Shown here piece after piece: positions 1 to 8,762 of a DNA stretch of 64,000 nucleotides (position 1 is the stretch's first letter; every line of letters begins with the position of its first letter). A program made the position numbers and the translations under genes. The stretch is taken from assembly GCF_902705875.1 (NCBI RefSeq), contig NZ_CACSIK010000001.1:1834268-1898267 (forward strand). Reading direction: 5' to 3'. The stretch comes from Zhongshania aliphaticivorans. Its GTDB lineage: Bacteria; Pseudomonadota; Gammaproteobacteria; Pseudomonadales; Spongiibacteraceae. A model generated the notes under the pieces. The model had not been told where the DNA came from and did no database searches. It was given only the letters and a program-made list of their open reading frames with translations.

Positions 1-2030
1 ATCAGTTCATTAAAGCGAAGCTGTATCGGTTGGCTAATCTCGAACGCGTTACCGGGGATGAGCGTTAGTTTTTGCCGGATATCTTCTAGCAATTGGGCTT
101 TAGACTTGTCGGGGTCGGGCCAGTCTGCACGATCTTTCAGCATCACATAGCCATCAGAGATGTTTGGCCCCATGGGATCACTGGCAACCTCTGCGGTACC
201 GACGCGTGAGAAGTAGGTTTTTACTTCCGGTATTTCCAGTACAGCGCGTTCAAGCCGAAACTGCATGTCGAGGGATTGAGTAAGGCTGGTGCCGGGAATA
301 CGCAAAGCCTGAATGGCAATATCACCTTCATCCAGGTTTGGAATAAACTCAGTGCCCATTTTTGTGGTCAATCCACCAACAGCGATGATTAGCAGTACCG
401 CGCCGGCTAATACGCTGAAACGGAATTTGAGTACCCACGCCAGAACTGGGGTATACACCCGTTTTGATTGACGAACAATGATGTTGTCTTTTTCTTCAAT
501 ATGACCACTGAGCAACAGTGCGACTGCAGCGGGCACAAAGGTTAATGACAGCACCAAGGCCGACAATAAGGCGATGATCACGGCCATGGCCATGGGCGTA
601 AACATTTTCCCCTCCACGCCGGTGAGAGCGAGGATCGGCAAGTTTACTAAAATCACCACCAGAACGCTGATCAAGCTTGGCGTGAAAACTTCCCGTGTCG
701 CGGCGAAAACGGTTTGGAAGCGTTCATCCAGTTTGAGTATGCGGCCGAGTTGATGCTGCCTACCAGCCAGTCTTAGTATGCAGTTCTCAACAATAATCAC
801 TGCGCCGTCGACAATAAGACCAAAATCGAGCGCTCCCAAGCTCATCAAGTTAGCACTGACTTTGGCTTGTACCATACCGGTCATGAGCATTAGCATTGAC
901 AGCGGAATGACCATCGCAGTGAGCAAAGCGGCGCGGACGTTGCCGAGCATGACTAGTAAAACAACGACAACCAGTACGGCACCTTCAAGTAGGTTCTTCT
1001 GTACGGTTGCAATGGTTTTATCGACGAGTACCGTTCGGTTATAGACGGGCTCGGCGGTGATCCCTTTGGGCAGTGTTTTATTGATTTCCACCAGCTTTGC
1101 GGAAACCGCTTCCGAAACACTGCGACTATTACCGCCCAACAGCATCACGGCGGTGCCGAGTACGGTTTCTTCCCCATCGCGGGTTGCCGCGCCGGTACGG
1201 AGCTGTTTGCCAAAACTGATGTCGGCGACATCTCCTACTGTTATCGGGATACCGTCTTTGTGAGTGACGATGATCTTCTCCAGTTCAGCAATGTCGGCAA
1301 CTTGCCCAGGTGCGCGAATAAGATATTGCTCACCATTTTTTTCAATGTAACCCGCACCAACATTAGCGTTGTTTTTTTCTATTGCCTCAACCAAGTCATC
1401 AAAGCTTAAGCCGAAGGTTAATAGTCGCGCAGGGGTCGGAGTGATGTGAAACTCTTTTTCAAAACCTCCGATCGTGTTGATTTCCGTCACACCATTGACC
1501 AGACGCAACTGGGGACGAATGACCCAATCTTGCAAGGTGCGCAAGGCAGTCGCATCATATTTCTCGCCGTTTGGCTGTCGGGCATCGTCGTCTGCGTGCA
1601 CCGCGTAGTGAAAAATCTCCCCGAGGCCGGTCGCTACTGGCCCCATCACGGGTTCAATGCCCGAGGGCATATCACTTTTGGCCTGCTGCAAACGTTCATT
1701 GATCAAGTTGCGGGCAAAGTAAATGTCCGTCCCTTTTTCAAACACAACGGTGACCTGAGAGAGCGCATATCTCGACAAAGAGCGGGTACTCTCTACGTAA
1801 GGTAATCCGGTGATTGCCAGCTCGACCAAGTAGGTAATCCGCTGCTCTACTTCCAGCGGTGAGTAACCGGGTGCACCCGTATTAATTTGTACCTGTACAT
1901 TGGTGATATCGGGTACAGCATCGATGGGCAGGTTTTGATAATTCCACACACCGAGTGCACTAATGGCGAGCGTAAAAAACATGATCAGCCAACGGCGTGC
2001 AATTGAAAAATGAATAAGTTTATCGATCAT
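1..2030 (-). CDS. czcA: CzcA-like heavy-metal RND efflux pump (partial, C-terminus beyond the window)
   Basis: This is the inner-membrane proton-driven pump subunit of a three-part Czc/Cnr-type efflux complex exporting divalent cations such as Co, Zn or Cd. Only the first ~676 codons are in the window; the reading frame is open to base 1. It begins at ATG 2030 (MIDKLIHFSIARRW), followed by the first membrane helix and the porter domain. The TM4 segment reads LGALDFGLIVDGAVIIVEN, with the D/D/E pattern typical of CzcA-type (HME1) pumps rather than CusA. The Cu/Ag methionine triad is missing: the site reads DEGDIAIQALRIPG. It starts 89 bases after the adaptor gene ends and is the last visible gene of the operon. 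Zn/Co/Cd specificity is inferred from these motifs and from the CadR-type regulator nearby. Confidence 0.93.
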   Translation of the reverse strand, partial: MIDKLIHFSIARRWLIMFFTLAISALGVWNYQNLPIDAVPDITNVQVQINTGAPGYSPLEVEQRITYLVELAITGLPYVESTRSLSRYALSQVTVVFEKGTDIYFARNLINERLQQAKSDMPSGIEPVMGPVATGLGEIFHYAVHADDDARQPNGEKYDATALRTLQDWVIRPQLRLVNGVTEINTIGGFEKEFHITPTPARLLTFGLSFDDLVEAIEKNNANVGAGYIEKNGEQYLIRAPGQVADIAELEKIIVTHKDGIPITVGDVADISFGKQLRTGAATRDGEETVLGTAVMLLGGNSRSVSEAVSAKLVEINKTLPKGITAEPVYNRTVLVDKTIATVQKNLLEGAVLVVVVLLVMLGNVRAALLTAMVIPLSMLMLMTGMVQAKVSANLMSLGALDFGLIVDGAVIIVENCILRLAGRQHQLGRILKLDERFQTVFAATREVFTPSLISVLVVILVNLPILALTGVEGKMFTPMAMAVIIALLSALVLSLTFVPAAVALLLSGHIEEKDNIIVRQSKRVYTPVLAWVLKFRFSVLAGAVLLIIAVGGLTTKMGTEFIPNLDEGDIAIQALRIPGTSLTQSLDMQFRLERAVLEIPEVKTYFSRVGTAEVASDPMGPNISDGYVMLKDRADWPDPDKSKAQLLEDIRQKLTLIPGNAFEISQPIQLRFNEL

Positions 2031-2119
2031 AGCGAGGCCCTACTACGGTCTCGCACCACGAAATAACGTAGTGCTGGTGGCAATAGCTGCGGTTGGAGTT
2101 CGCAGTGCGGTGGATGTGA

Positions 2120-3055
2120 TTAATGTCCATGCTCAGCATCCTCCTTGCCCATTTCAGATTTCAAAACAAAGCTATTTTTGATTACGTATGTTTCGCCAAC
2201 TTTTAGTCCACGCAGTACTTCGCTGGCTTCGCCATCTGTGCGACCTAAGGTGATATTACGAGGTTCAAAACCCTCGTCTCCTTTCACGAAAATAACGGTT
2301 TCACCTTCGATCAGTTGCACAGCTTCATTGTTGATAACAGTGGCTGCAGCAGTTTCTGTTTGGGTGATTTCGGCATTAACAAAAAGTCCAGGTTTCCATA
2401 GATTGTCGACATTGTTCAGCAGGACGCGCGCTGTGGTGGCTTGATTAGAAGGGTTACCCTGAGTGGCAATAAAGAAAATTCTCCCTTCGCCAGTGCTGGC
2501 GTGGTTAGTGCTTTTTATCCTTACCGTTTGCCCCAATGAGAGCTTGGCGATGTCTTTGGGGAACACGGAAAGATCTACCCAAACGCTAGAGTAATCTTCA
2601 ACAACAAACAGTGTTTTATCGTTTGTCTGTTCGCCAATATTGGCGTTGCGCTGACTAATGACACCATTAAGTGCAGAATAAATAGGATAGGTTTTTAAGC
2701 TTTCATTCGCCTCAACAGTGACAAGCACATCACCTTTGCGGACGTTATCGCCAATGGTTTTATTGACGGCGCGGATGACGCCGTCATAGCGGGCTGTGAC
2801 GGCTTGGGTTTGTTCCGCATTGCTCGTAATAACCCCGTAAACGGCTAATGTCTCGCGAATTGCGCCAGGCCCAACTTGGGCTAGGCCGATACCCGCGTGC
2901 TTCATTTGCTCTTGAGAGAGTTCAATGTGGCCCTCGTCATGATCTTCTTCATCGCCATGTCCACTTTCGGCATGGGCGACTAATACTGAAAAACAAATTG
3001 TGGCGTAGAAAATGGCATTAATAATGGGTGTTTTAATCGTATCGTATATATTCAT
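2120..3055 (-). CDS. czcB: CzcB-like periplasmic adaptor (membrane fusion protein)
   Basis: This 311-residue HlyD/RND adaptor links the inner-membrane pump to the outer-membrane channel. The N-terminus has a signal sequence (residues ~1-29), followed by a His/Asp/Glu-rich metal-binding stretch (GHGDEEDHDEGH, ~32-43) typical of CzcB proteins. The lipoyl/barrel-sandwich halves lie around residues 85-155 and the beta-barrel around 160-235. A further His-containing tail closes the protein (KEDAEHGH). It is short compared with CzcB of Cupriavidus (~520 aa) and has little room for an alpha-hairpin, as in other compact gammaproteobacterial adaptors. Its ATG overlaps the upstream czcC stop codon as ATGA (3052-3055), so the two genes are translationally coupled. 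Confidence 0.9.
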   Translation of the reverse strand: MNIYDTIKTPIINAIFYATICFSVLVAHAESGHGDEEDHDEGHIELSQEQMKHAGIGLAQVGPGAIRETLAVYGVITSNAEQTQAVTARYDGVIRAVNKTIGDNVRKGDVLVTVEANESLKTYPIYSALNGVISQRNANIGEQTNDKTLFVVEDYSSVWVDLSVFPKDIAKLSLGQTVRIKSTNHASTGEGRIFFIATQGNPSNQATTARVLLNNVDNLWKPGLFVNAEITQTETAAATVINNEAVQLIEGETVIFVKGDEGFEPRNITLGRTDGEASEVLRGLKVGETYVIKNSFVLKSEMGKEDAEHGH

Positions 3056-4392
3056 TGTGCTGTTCCTGAGAAATCGCTTGATACGCTATAGAGCGTCGAG
3101 GACAAGGGCTCTGCTGTTAGCTGTTCAATTTCGGCGCCATAAGTGAGTGCAGACGCAGCCGCTTCGATCAGTGTGCGCTGAGCATTCAGTAACTCCTGCC
3201 GTGCAGACACGTAATCCAAATAGCCATAGCGCCCACGTTCATAGGCAATTTGAGTTTCTTTGAGTGCATCTCGCAGCGCAGGGATGATGGTGCTTTGTAG
3301 TGTTTTGGCCGCGAGAATTGCTTGCTTTCTATTGTGGAATGCACGGAACAATTGTGTGTGCATACTCAGTAAAGCCACTTCTTTTTGTACATAGATTTCA
3401 TTGCGCTGGGCACGCGCGGCAGAGACCGCCCCTGTGTTTCTTCTGCCGGAAAACAGCGGCATGCTGAAGCCGGCCACTAGTGCAGAATCATCGTTTGCTT
3501 GAAATCGACGCACGCCTAGCGACCAACTGACATCCGCTTTCGACTGTGTTGTGGCAACGCGCAGTTCGGCATCCTTGAGGCGCTCTTCAGCCGCAAAAAT
3601 GAGGATTGCTGGATTCTTCTCCATTTTTGCGAAGAGCGAGTCAAACTCAATATCGGTGCCAAAGTGATATAAATCACCTTCAAGTGTCACAAAATTAGGC
3701 GTTTTTTCACCCCAGAGCGCAGCGAGGGAAACTTTTAAGTAGTTAAGCTGCTGTTGGGTGGACTGTAGCGTTAGGCCAGCCTGTGACGCAGCCGCGAGTG
3801 CCCGTTTCACCTCTGCTTCAGGCGCTGCCCCAGCTTCGGCGCGCCGTCTCACGATATTAAGCGTTTCATTGGCAAGCCTATTGGCTTCTCTCGCAAGGGT
3901 AACCTGCTCCTGTGCAGCAAGCGCATCCACATAACGTCGGGTCACTTCGCCTAATAATTCCAATGATTCCACTTGTCGCTGTGCATCGATCACTGAGCGA
4001 CTACTTGAAACAATACCCCGCCTCGCTGAGCGCTTATCACCCATTTCCAAAACAGAGGAGAGCGAAACGGTAAGTTCTGCTCCATCAAACCCACTGAGCT
4101 CATCAGCGCCAGAAAAGTTTTCTGCGTCAATTCCTAGCTCATAGGCAGGTTTTAGCGCCGCAATTTGCATCTGCCCACTTAGCGCAGAATTGCGAAACTC
4201 AAAAACCTTTAATGACGGGTTTAGCTCGATAGCACGCTTAAGTGCGGCATTGAGCGTAAGGGAGTTATTTGTAGCTTCAGCGTGCGCAAAAGATACTTGC
4301 CAGCCGAAAAACAAAAATAAAAGCATCAGCTTTCTAAAGCTGTGTTGCGTGCGCCATACGAATCTCGTAGGCATAAAAAAGCGAATAGCCAT
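3052..4392 (-). CDS. czcC: CzcC-like outer-membrane efflux channel (TolC family)
   Basis: This is the outer-membrane factor of the Czc-type efflux complex, 446 residues when started at ATG 4392. An upstream in-frame GTG at 4404 is possible, but the ATG gives a better signal peptide: basic residues, then a hydrophobic run ending in SFAHA. The rest shows the two OEP repeats with long amphipathic coiled-coil helices, such as the segment rich in AEAEVKRALAAASQAG and the repeat ending ERGRYGYLDYVSARQELLNAQR, which is characteristic of CzcC/CusC. It is the first of the czcCBA genes and lies 83 bases after the small CzcI-like gene. Confidence 0.9.
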   Translation of the reverse strand: MAIRFFMPTRFVWRTQHSFRKLMLLFLFFGWQVSFAHAEATNNSLTLNAALKRAIELNPSLKVFEFRNSALSGQMQIAALKPAYELGIDAENFSGADELSGFDGAELTVSLSSVLEMGDKRSARRGIVSSSRSVIDAQRQVESLELLGEVTRRYVDALAAQEQVTLAREANRLANETLNIVRRRAEAGAAPEAEVKRALAAASQAGLTLQSTQQQLNYLKVSLAALWGEKTPNFVTLEGDLYHFGTDIEFDSLFAKMEKNPAILIFAAEERLKDAELRVATTQSKADVSWSLGVRRFQANDDSALVAGFSMPLFSGRRNTGAVSAARAQRNEIYVQKEVALLSMHTQLFRAFHNRKQAILAAKTLQSTIIPALRDALKETQIAYERGRYGYLDYVSARQELLNAQRTLIEAAASALTYGAEIEQLTAEPLSSTLYSVSSDFSGTAQ

Positions 4393-4475
4393 GTAAAAAT
4401 CCACGTTTAATAGACGGAATCATGCTGAACATTACGGAAATAACCGAAATGTCGTTAGATTAGTAAAACGTAGGC

Positions 4476-4814
4476 TTAAACTTTGGGAGGGCGGTAGAAG
4501 GAGAATAGCGGGTCGTTAGGAATCGCCATATTATATTGGGTTTTGAGTAATACAGTGCTAGGAGCAGATGAAAATGACAGGAGTGCCGGAACTAGCTGGC
4601 CATGATGACAAAAACCGCAGTGGTCGCAGTTGTCTAGATGTGTCGAATTTTTGGTATTAAGCTGCTTAACAATTAATTCGTTTTGAGTGATGTCACTTTG
4701 ATCAAATACAGCCAATGGACTTGCGTCTTGAACGTCATGGTTATCCGCAAAAGCAAATACTGACTGGCAAGCAATCAGTATTATCAGCAGATAAGATGTC
4801 CAATGTTTAGTCAC
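4476..4814 (-). CDS. CzcI-like small periplasmic Cys/His protein
   Basis: This 112-residue protein has a signal peptide (residues 1-23, ending VFAFADN). Its central metal-ligand cluster is DNCDHCGFCHHGQ (~61-73), with three Cys and several His. The C-terminus ends in a YRPPK motif. Small periplasmic proteins with a CxxCxxCH-like centre are known upstream of czcCBA (CzcI, and DUF2946-type proteins) and are thought to modulate induction. Membership is inferred from size, location and motif pattern, not from strong sequence recognition. It lies between the CDF gene (59-base gap) and czcC in the same orientation, so it is probably in the same transcript. A second protein with the same layout occurs at 21794-22162, heading the Cus operon. 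Confidence 0.7.
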   Translation of the reverse strand: MTKHWTSYLLIILIACQSVFAFADNHDVQDASPLAVFDQSDITQNELIVKQLNTKNSTHLDNCDHCGFCHHGQLVPALLSFSSAPSTVLLKTQYNMAIPNDPLFSFYRPPKV

Positions 4815-4873
4815 AATTAACCTTTTTAATGAATGCCGTTTGGTATCTGGTAGCGTTCGAAACGCCGAACTGC

Positions 4874-5764
4874 TTAAGCTTTTAACTTCAGAATTCGGTG
4901 CGCGCCATGCAACACAATGACGGAAATAACCAAGCCAATCAGCAAGTCAGGGTAACGCGAACCTGTTGCTGCGACAAGCACGCCGGCTAAAATAATACCC
5001 ACATTGGAGATCACATCGTTCGATGAGCAAATCCAGCTGGCCTTCATGTGTGCGCCATCATCTTTGCTTTTAGATATCAAAATTAGGCATATTACGTTGG
5101 CTATCAAAGCGATAAAACCAAAGCTCATCATCAAAGTGGACGCAGGTTCACTGCCAAACATAAATCGTCGTATCACTTCACTTAGCGCACCTAAAGCTAA
5201 CGCTAGTTGCAACCAGCCTGAAAGGTGAGCAGCCTGCAGCTTCCTTTTGACGCTGTGGCCAACTGCGTAGAGTGCCACGCCATAAATTGTCGCGTCAGCG
5301 AACATATCTAGCGAGTCTGCAATAAGCCCAGCAGATTGCGCCAACCACCCAACCAAAAATTCAACAACAAACATGGTTGCGTTAATCGCAAGTAACCATT
5401 TTAGGATGGTACCTTCTTTTAAACTTGCCTCTTTTGCTGAAGCTATCACTTGCGACAGTTCATCGTGGTCTAAATTGTGAGTATCTTTAATTTTCGCGCC
5501 GAGGCTAAGCGAATCCAAACGAGACTGTATGGCGACAAGGTTGCCACTGTGAAATACCTTCAGCATGCGGTTGGGCGTGTCAAATTCTAGAACCACATCC
5601 GGTTCCATGCCCTCTAGAGCCATCTGAATTATGCGTTCCTCAGAAGGACAGTCCATCTTGGAAACCACAAACTGGCTAACGTAGATTTTATCGGGCTGCA
5701 GGGTGCTTATAGTACCTTTATCATCGGTATTCTCTGCAGGTTGGCCGTTGCCAGTCAGTGTCAT
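4874..5764 (-). CDS. Cation diffusion facilitator family transporter with N-terminal HMA-like domain
   Basis: This 296-residue inner-membrane transporter is predicted to export divalent heavy metals by proton antiport. Residues ~30-95 form a ferredoxin-like heavy-metal-associated fold with a degenerate metal site (SKMDCPSEE) instead of CxxC. From ~120 there are six predicted membrane helices. TM2 carries the metal site as ADSLDMFADA (DxxxD rather than the Zn-type HxxxD), and TM5 has SSNDVISN. There is almost no C-terminal cytoplasmic domain; the protein stops just after the last helix. It is the first gene of the minus-strand czc operon, directly behind the MerR-type promoter at 5796-5826. 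Metal preference cannot be settled by reading alone; Cd/Zn is inferred from the regulator. Confidence 0.85.
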   Translation of the reverse strand: MTLTGNGQPAENTDDKGTISTLQPDKIYVSQFVVSKMDCPSEERIIQMALEGMEPDVVLEFDTPNRMLKVFHSGNLVAIQSRLDSLSLGAKIKDTHNLDHDELSQVIASAKEASLKEGTILKWLLAINATMFVVEFLVGWLAQSAGLIADSLDMFADATIYGVALYAVGHSVKRKLQAAHLSGWLQLALALGALSEVIRRFMFGSEPASTLMMSFGFIALIANVICLILISKSKDDGAHMKASWICSSNDVISNVGIILAGVLVAATGSRYPDLLIGLVISVIVLHGAHRILKLKA

Positions 5765-5795
5765 TGCGCCGCTCCTTTTACTTTAAATCATGCTT

Positions 5796-5826
5796 AGCCT
5801 AAACTCTATGGTAACTATAGAGTCAA
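5796..5826 (-). promoter_or_regulatory. MerR-type promoter/operator of the CDF-czc operon
   Basis: Read on the minus strand, a -35 element TTGACT (5826-5821) and a -10 element TAGGCT (5801-5796) are separated by exactly 19 bases. The long spacer is the hallmark of promoters activated by MerR-family metal sensors. The spacer holds a near-perfect dyad, 5803-5823 on the plus strand (arms ACTCTATGGT and ACTATAGAGT around a central A, one mismatch). This resembles cadA/pbrA operators. The regulator gene starts 18 bases away on the other strand, so binding would also control its own expression. Confidence 0.85.
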
Positions 5827-5843
5827 GCATTGAGGTGAGATTG

Positions 5844-6242
5844 GTGAAAATTGGAGAGCTAGCCAAGTTAACTGGGTGTTCTGTGCAGTCCATACGGCAC
5901 TATGAAAAAGAAAAGCTGTTGGCCTCGCTGCGGCGCAGTGACGGTAACTTTCGCTTGTATGATTCCGCGACGGTAGACCAGCTAAGGTTCATCAAGCATT
6001 GTCGAAGCCTTGATCTTTCGCTTGCCGAAATTCGGCAACTTATAGCGCTAAATCAGCAGCCAGGAATAGGATGCGATGATGTGAACAGAATGGTTGATAG
6101 CCATATAGAGCAAGTTGCACTTCGAATAAATGAGTTACAAGACCTCCAAAACAAATTGATGACGCTTCGAAATAGCTGTTCAAATCAAAGTACTGTTAAA
6201 GAGTGCGGGATTCTTCAAACTTTATCGGTATCTCGAAAATAA
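5844..6242 (+). CDS. cadR: MerR-family Cd/Pb-type metal sensor (CadR/PbrR-like)
   Basis: This 132-residue transcription factor activates the divergent CDF-czc operon when it binds metal. I chose GTG 5844 as the start because it gives the canonical MKIGELAKLTGC opening and has a purine-rich ribosome site (GAGGTGAGA) just upstream. An earlier ATG at 5790 would place coding sequence inside the operator. The N-terminal winged helix-turn-helix (residues 1-70) includes SIRHYEKEKLL and GNFRLY. The three metal-binding cysteines of CadR/PbrR are present as C77, C112 and C121, and a dimerisation helix lies between them. No His-rich tail is present. The set of three cysteines favours Cd(II)/Pb(II) sensing over Hg, Cu or Zn, but in vivo selectivity is an inference. 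Confidence 0.9.
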   Translation: MKIGELAKLTGCSVQSIRHYEKEKLLASLRRSDGNFRLYDSATVDQLRFIKHCRSLDLSLAEIRQLIALNQQPGIGCDDVNRMVDSHIEQVALRINELQDLQNKLMTLRNSCSNQSTVKECGILQTLSVSRK

Positions 6243-6444
6243 CTTGAGAGTTAATACACTCACTCCACTATTAAAAGCTTGTCCATGCCAGGTGATATGG
6301 AAGCGACCGCCGAATTGTGACAGCGGTAGCGATCGAGAAAATTGTATTTAGCCGATTAGATTAGTGCGTACAAAATACAGAGAGTCGTTTGAAGCTTCCT
6401 ACTAGAGCTTGTTGACTGCGCTCGACGCAATTTACGAACCATCA

Positions 6445-6810
6445 CTATTGATTAAGTAATGTATCAGTTTGCTGTAATGTGTTTTTTAACTGCGCTAGTG
6501 ATTCTTCTACACTTTTAATGTAGTCGAAAGAGTACTTGCTCATTTTTTCCTTGATATGAGGATAATCGCTAGCCATCAAATTTCGTATCATAAGTATTTT
6601 ACTTTCCATGGCGGTAATTTGGTCTTGGAGATTTTCTATTTTTTGCCCTGAGTACTGTAATTGATCAAATTCGGACTGTCGGGTCGCAATCGTCTGATCT
6701 TTTTTGTGAATTTCCTTAACAGGGTCATGTGCTGAGTGGGCTGCGGCGAAAAGGGGGCTAAGGATGAATACTGCCAGCATATATTTCAAAGTATAATTAG
6801 CGCTTGCCAT
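6445..6810 (-). CDS. Secreted coiled-coil protein of the copper cluster, unknown function
   Basis: This 121-residue protein has a signal peptide (residues 1-24, ending in AAAHSA). The mature part is almost entirely charged heptad-like helix (about residues 35-117), predicted coiled coil, with no cysteine. The mature N-terminus AHSAHDPVKEIHKK carries three His that might bind metal. It resembles small periplasmic coiled-coil proteins but I do not recognise a named family. It follows the cytochrome c gene in the same direction after a 115-base gap and is the last gene of the copper operon, which suggests a periplasmic accessory role; this is inferred only from position. Confidence 0.65.
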   Translation of the reverse strand: MASANYTLKYMLAVFILSPLFAAAHSAHDPVKEIHKKDQTIATRQSEFDQLQYSGQKIENLQDQITAMESKILMIRNLMASDYPHIKEKMSKYSFDYIKSVEESLAQLKNTLQQTDTLLNQ

Positions 6811-6925
6811 GGCTATTTCTCTGGTTGTTAGTAGAGTTTTTAAATGTCATCACAGAAGGGTAGTGCGGTATTCATATTGAATTATCGAGTGTATAGCGTT
6901 AATTGGAACATTGATTAGGCAGTAA

Positions 6926-7507
6926 TCAATGTTCCTGTTTTTTGGTGTTGTCACTACGTGCAGTGAGAACCTGGTACTGCCCAGTACTTAGTTCAGGTAA
7001 TCGTTGTAAAAATGACACCATATTCCATATACGCTCATCGTCATGCCCAGGTGCCCATGATGGCATGCCAGATGCTTTGATACCGTGTTTAATAATCCAG
7101 AATTGGCGTTGTAAAGCATAGGTGTTGTCATCGTGGCCGCCATCATGGCCATGATCATCACCCTTCTGTGCGAGATTGGGTGGGGCAGGGTAGAGGCCCA
7201 AAGTAAAGTCGCTTTGGTTTTTACCAGGTTTCAGGTGGCAGCTCGCGCACATCGCATTGTAGTCAGCAGCACCTTTTAGCAGTCGCTCTGATGAGGCTAG
7301 ATCATTGGGAACCTCAATCGTACTTGCCGCTCGGGAAATGGAGCGTTCCCGCATCGTTTCGAGCCCCCAATATGTTAGGCCATTGTGCGGCACATCAGCT
7401 CCCATCGGGTAGAGACCAGAGTAAAGAAATGCTAGACCGCCCAACATCGCGACAACGGCGGTAATCATCAAACATTTACCACAGCGTAGAAATTTGTTTG
7501 CGGCCAT
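6926..7507 (-). CDS. Membrane-anchored monohaem cytochrome c
   Basis: This 193-residue protein has an uncleaved N-terminal membrane helix (residues ~13-32), then a class I cytochrome c domain. The haem-binding motif is CASCH (residues ~86-90), and the probable distal Met ligand is in GIKASGMPSWAPG (~143-155), followed by the typical C-terminal helix IWNMVSFLQRLPEL. An insertion rich in Gly, Asp and His (GDDHGHDGGHDDN) lies between them and may bind metal. Similar cytochromes accompany copper resistance genes in gammaproteobacteria. An electron-transfer role with the multicopper oxidase or in periplasmic copper redox chemistry is an inference. Confidence 0.85.
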   Translation of the reverse strand: MAANKFLRCGKCLMITAVVAMLGGLAFLYSGLYPMGADVPHNGLTYWGLETMRERSISRAASTIEVPNDLASSERLLKGAADYNAMCASCHLKPGKNQSDFTLGLYPAPPNLAQKGDDHGHDGGHDDNTYALQRQFWIIKHGIKASGMPSWAPGHDDERIWNMVSFLQRLPELSTGQYQVLTARSDNTKKQEH

Positions 7508-7568
7508 AATATTTCCAAATCGTCTAAAGAATTAATGAAGTCTTGCTGGGTGACTCGAAATAGTTATA

Positions 7569-7871
7569 TCAGTGATTATGGCCAGTCTGTTCCGTGCTAC
7601 TTTCATTTCCGTGTTGCGCCGGTTTAGCGCCTTGAGGCGCTTCACTGCCACTCATACCTTCCATACCTTCCATGTCGCCCATGCACTGTTTCATCATGGC
7701 TTGCATGACAGGGTCGTTCATATCCATTTTGCTGTGATCCATATTTTCCATGGCCGCGCAATCTGGTTTTTCTGCGTTGTTCATGTGCTCTTTGGGATCA
7801 TGAGCCTGGGCTGATAAAGTAAAAGCCAGCGTAGAGATTGCAATTGACATTGTTATAAATTTTGAGCGCAT
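7569..7871 (-). CDS. Met/His-rich periplasmic protein of the cop operon
   Basis: This 100-residue protein has a signal peptide (residues 1-23, ending SAQAHD). The mature part is low complexity with many copper-type ligands: MENMDHSKMDMND and MQAMMKQCMGDMEGMEGM, about 14 Met in total, plus a His at the C-terminus (TGHNH). Such Met-rich sequences bind Cu(I)/Cu(II) in the periplasm, as in CopC/PcoE-like proteins. It is located between copB and the cytochrome c gene in the same orientation. A copper-buffering or chaperone role is inferred from composition and position; no enzymatic domain is visible. Confidence 0.75.
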   Translation of the reverse strand: MRSKFITMSIAISTLAFTLSAQAHDPKEHMNNAEKPDCAAMENMDHSKMDMNDPVMQAMMKQCMGDMEGMEGMSGSEAPQGAKPAQHGNESSTEQTGHNH

Positions 7872-7922
7872 TGGAATAATCCTTAATCTTTGAGTTGGGA
7901 ATATGAGTAATCGATAATTTAA

Positions 7923-8762
7923 TTAAAACCAGAACCGCAGGCCTGCTACTAATTGCGTATCGTTTATGTCCTGTCCTGCAGCTTGTCGATAATCAGCAGT
8001 ACCGCCATATGCGTCCGACCACTCCACGCCGACATAGGGCGCGAATTGACGGCTGATTTCATAGCGCAGTCGCAAGCCTATAGATAGATCTGATAGACCG
8101 CTGCCAAGGCCATTACTCGGGTCATCTTTACCGTAAAGGTTAAGCTCGGCTCGAGGCTGTAATACTAACTTTTGGGTTAGTAATAGCTCGTATTCCGCTT
8201 CGAAGGTAAGCGCCGTACGTCCATCGTCACCGAGATAAGCGGTAGCGTCTAGCTCAAACCAATACGGCGCTAAACCTTGGATGCCCGCAGCGAGCCATTG
8301 GCGATCGCTACCTTCTTTGTACTGATCCAGCCGCACACCCAGCTGAGTATCAAAGAAGACGCTGATAGCGTGACTCCAGAGTAGATCTGTCTGACTTTCT
8401 TCCAATTGACTACCCTTAGTATCACCTTCAGCTTTTACAACGAGACTATCGTAAGTAGTACCATACCGAGCTAAAAGGTCGAAGGTCGTATCGCCACTAT
8501 CCTCGCTGTATTCAAGGCGGTCGCCTAATACAGAAAGGAACGCATGTTCATCAGCCAGCTTTAGTTGCCTCGGGCCTTGTTGGGCATATGGGCCGTCTGT
8601 AAGCGTGTAGCCATCTGAATAGGCATGTGGATCGCGAGCGTTATCTGGTGCACTACCACCTTGCATTTGCATTTCGCCATGATCCATTTGCGCCCATGAG
8701 GTCGAGGCATTAAACGCTGCGCTAATCACCGCGAAGCCGACGATATGTTTCATATTGCTCAT
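7923..8762 (-). CDS. copB: CopB outer-membrane copper resistance protein
   Basis: This 279-residue protein belongs to the CopB/PcoB family of outer-membrane beta-barrels that work with CopA. The start is ATG 8762, whose codon overlaps the copA stop (ATGA, 8759-8762); a longer upstream frame into copA is not credible. A signal peptide (ends near STSWA) is followed by a short Met/His segment (QMDHGEMQMQGG), then a beta-rich domain ending in an aromatic residue (LRFWF), as expected for BAM-dependent assembly. The Met-rich N-terminus is shorter than in Pseudomonas CopB. It is co-translated with copA. Confidence 0.92.
   Translation of the reverse strand: MSNMKHIVGFAVISAAFNASTSWAQMDHGEMQMQGGSAPDNARDPHAYSDGYTLTDGPYAQQGPRQLKLADEHAFLSVLGDRLEYSEDSGDTTFDLLARYGTTYDSLVVKAEGDTKGSQLEESQTDLLWSHAISVFFDTQLGVRLDQYKEGSDRQWLAAGIQGLAPYWFELDATAYLGDDGRTALTFEAEYELLLTQKLVLQPRAELNLYGKDDPSNGLGSGLSDLSIGLRLRYEISRQFAPYVGVEWSDAYGGTADYRQAAGQDINDTQLVAGLRFWF

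Noticed and set aside
5790..5843. Upstream ATG extending the MerR regulator by 18 codons
   Set aside because: It lies inside the operator dyad and adds residues not found in the family; GTG 5844 gives the canonical start.
7572..7814. Plus-strand His/Phe-rich frame of 80 codons
   Set aside because: It is the complement of the Met-rich cop protein gene, whose signal peptide and operon position are convincing.
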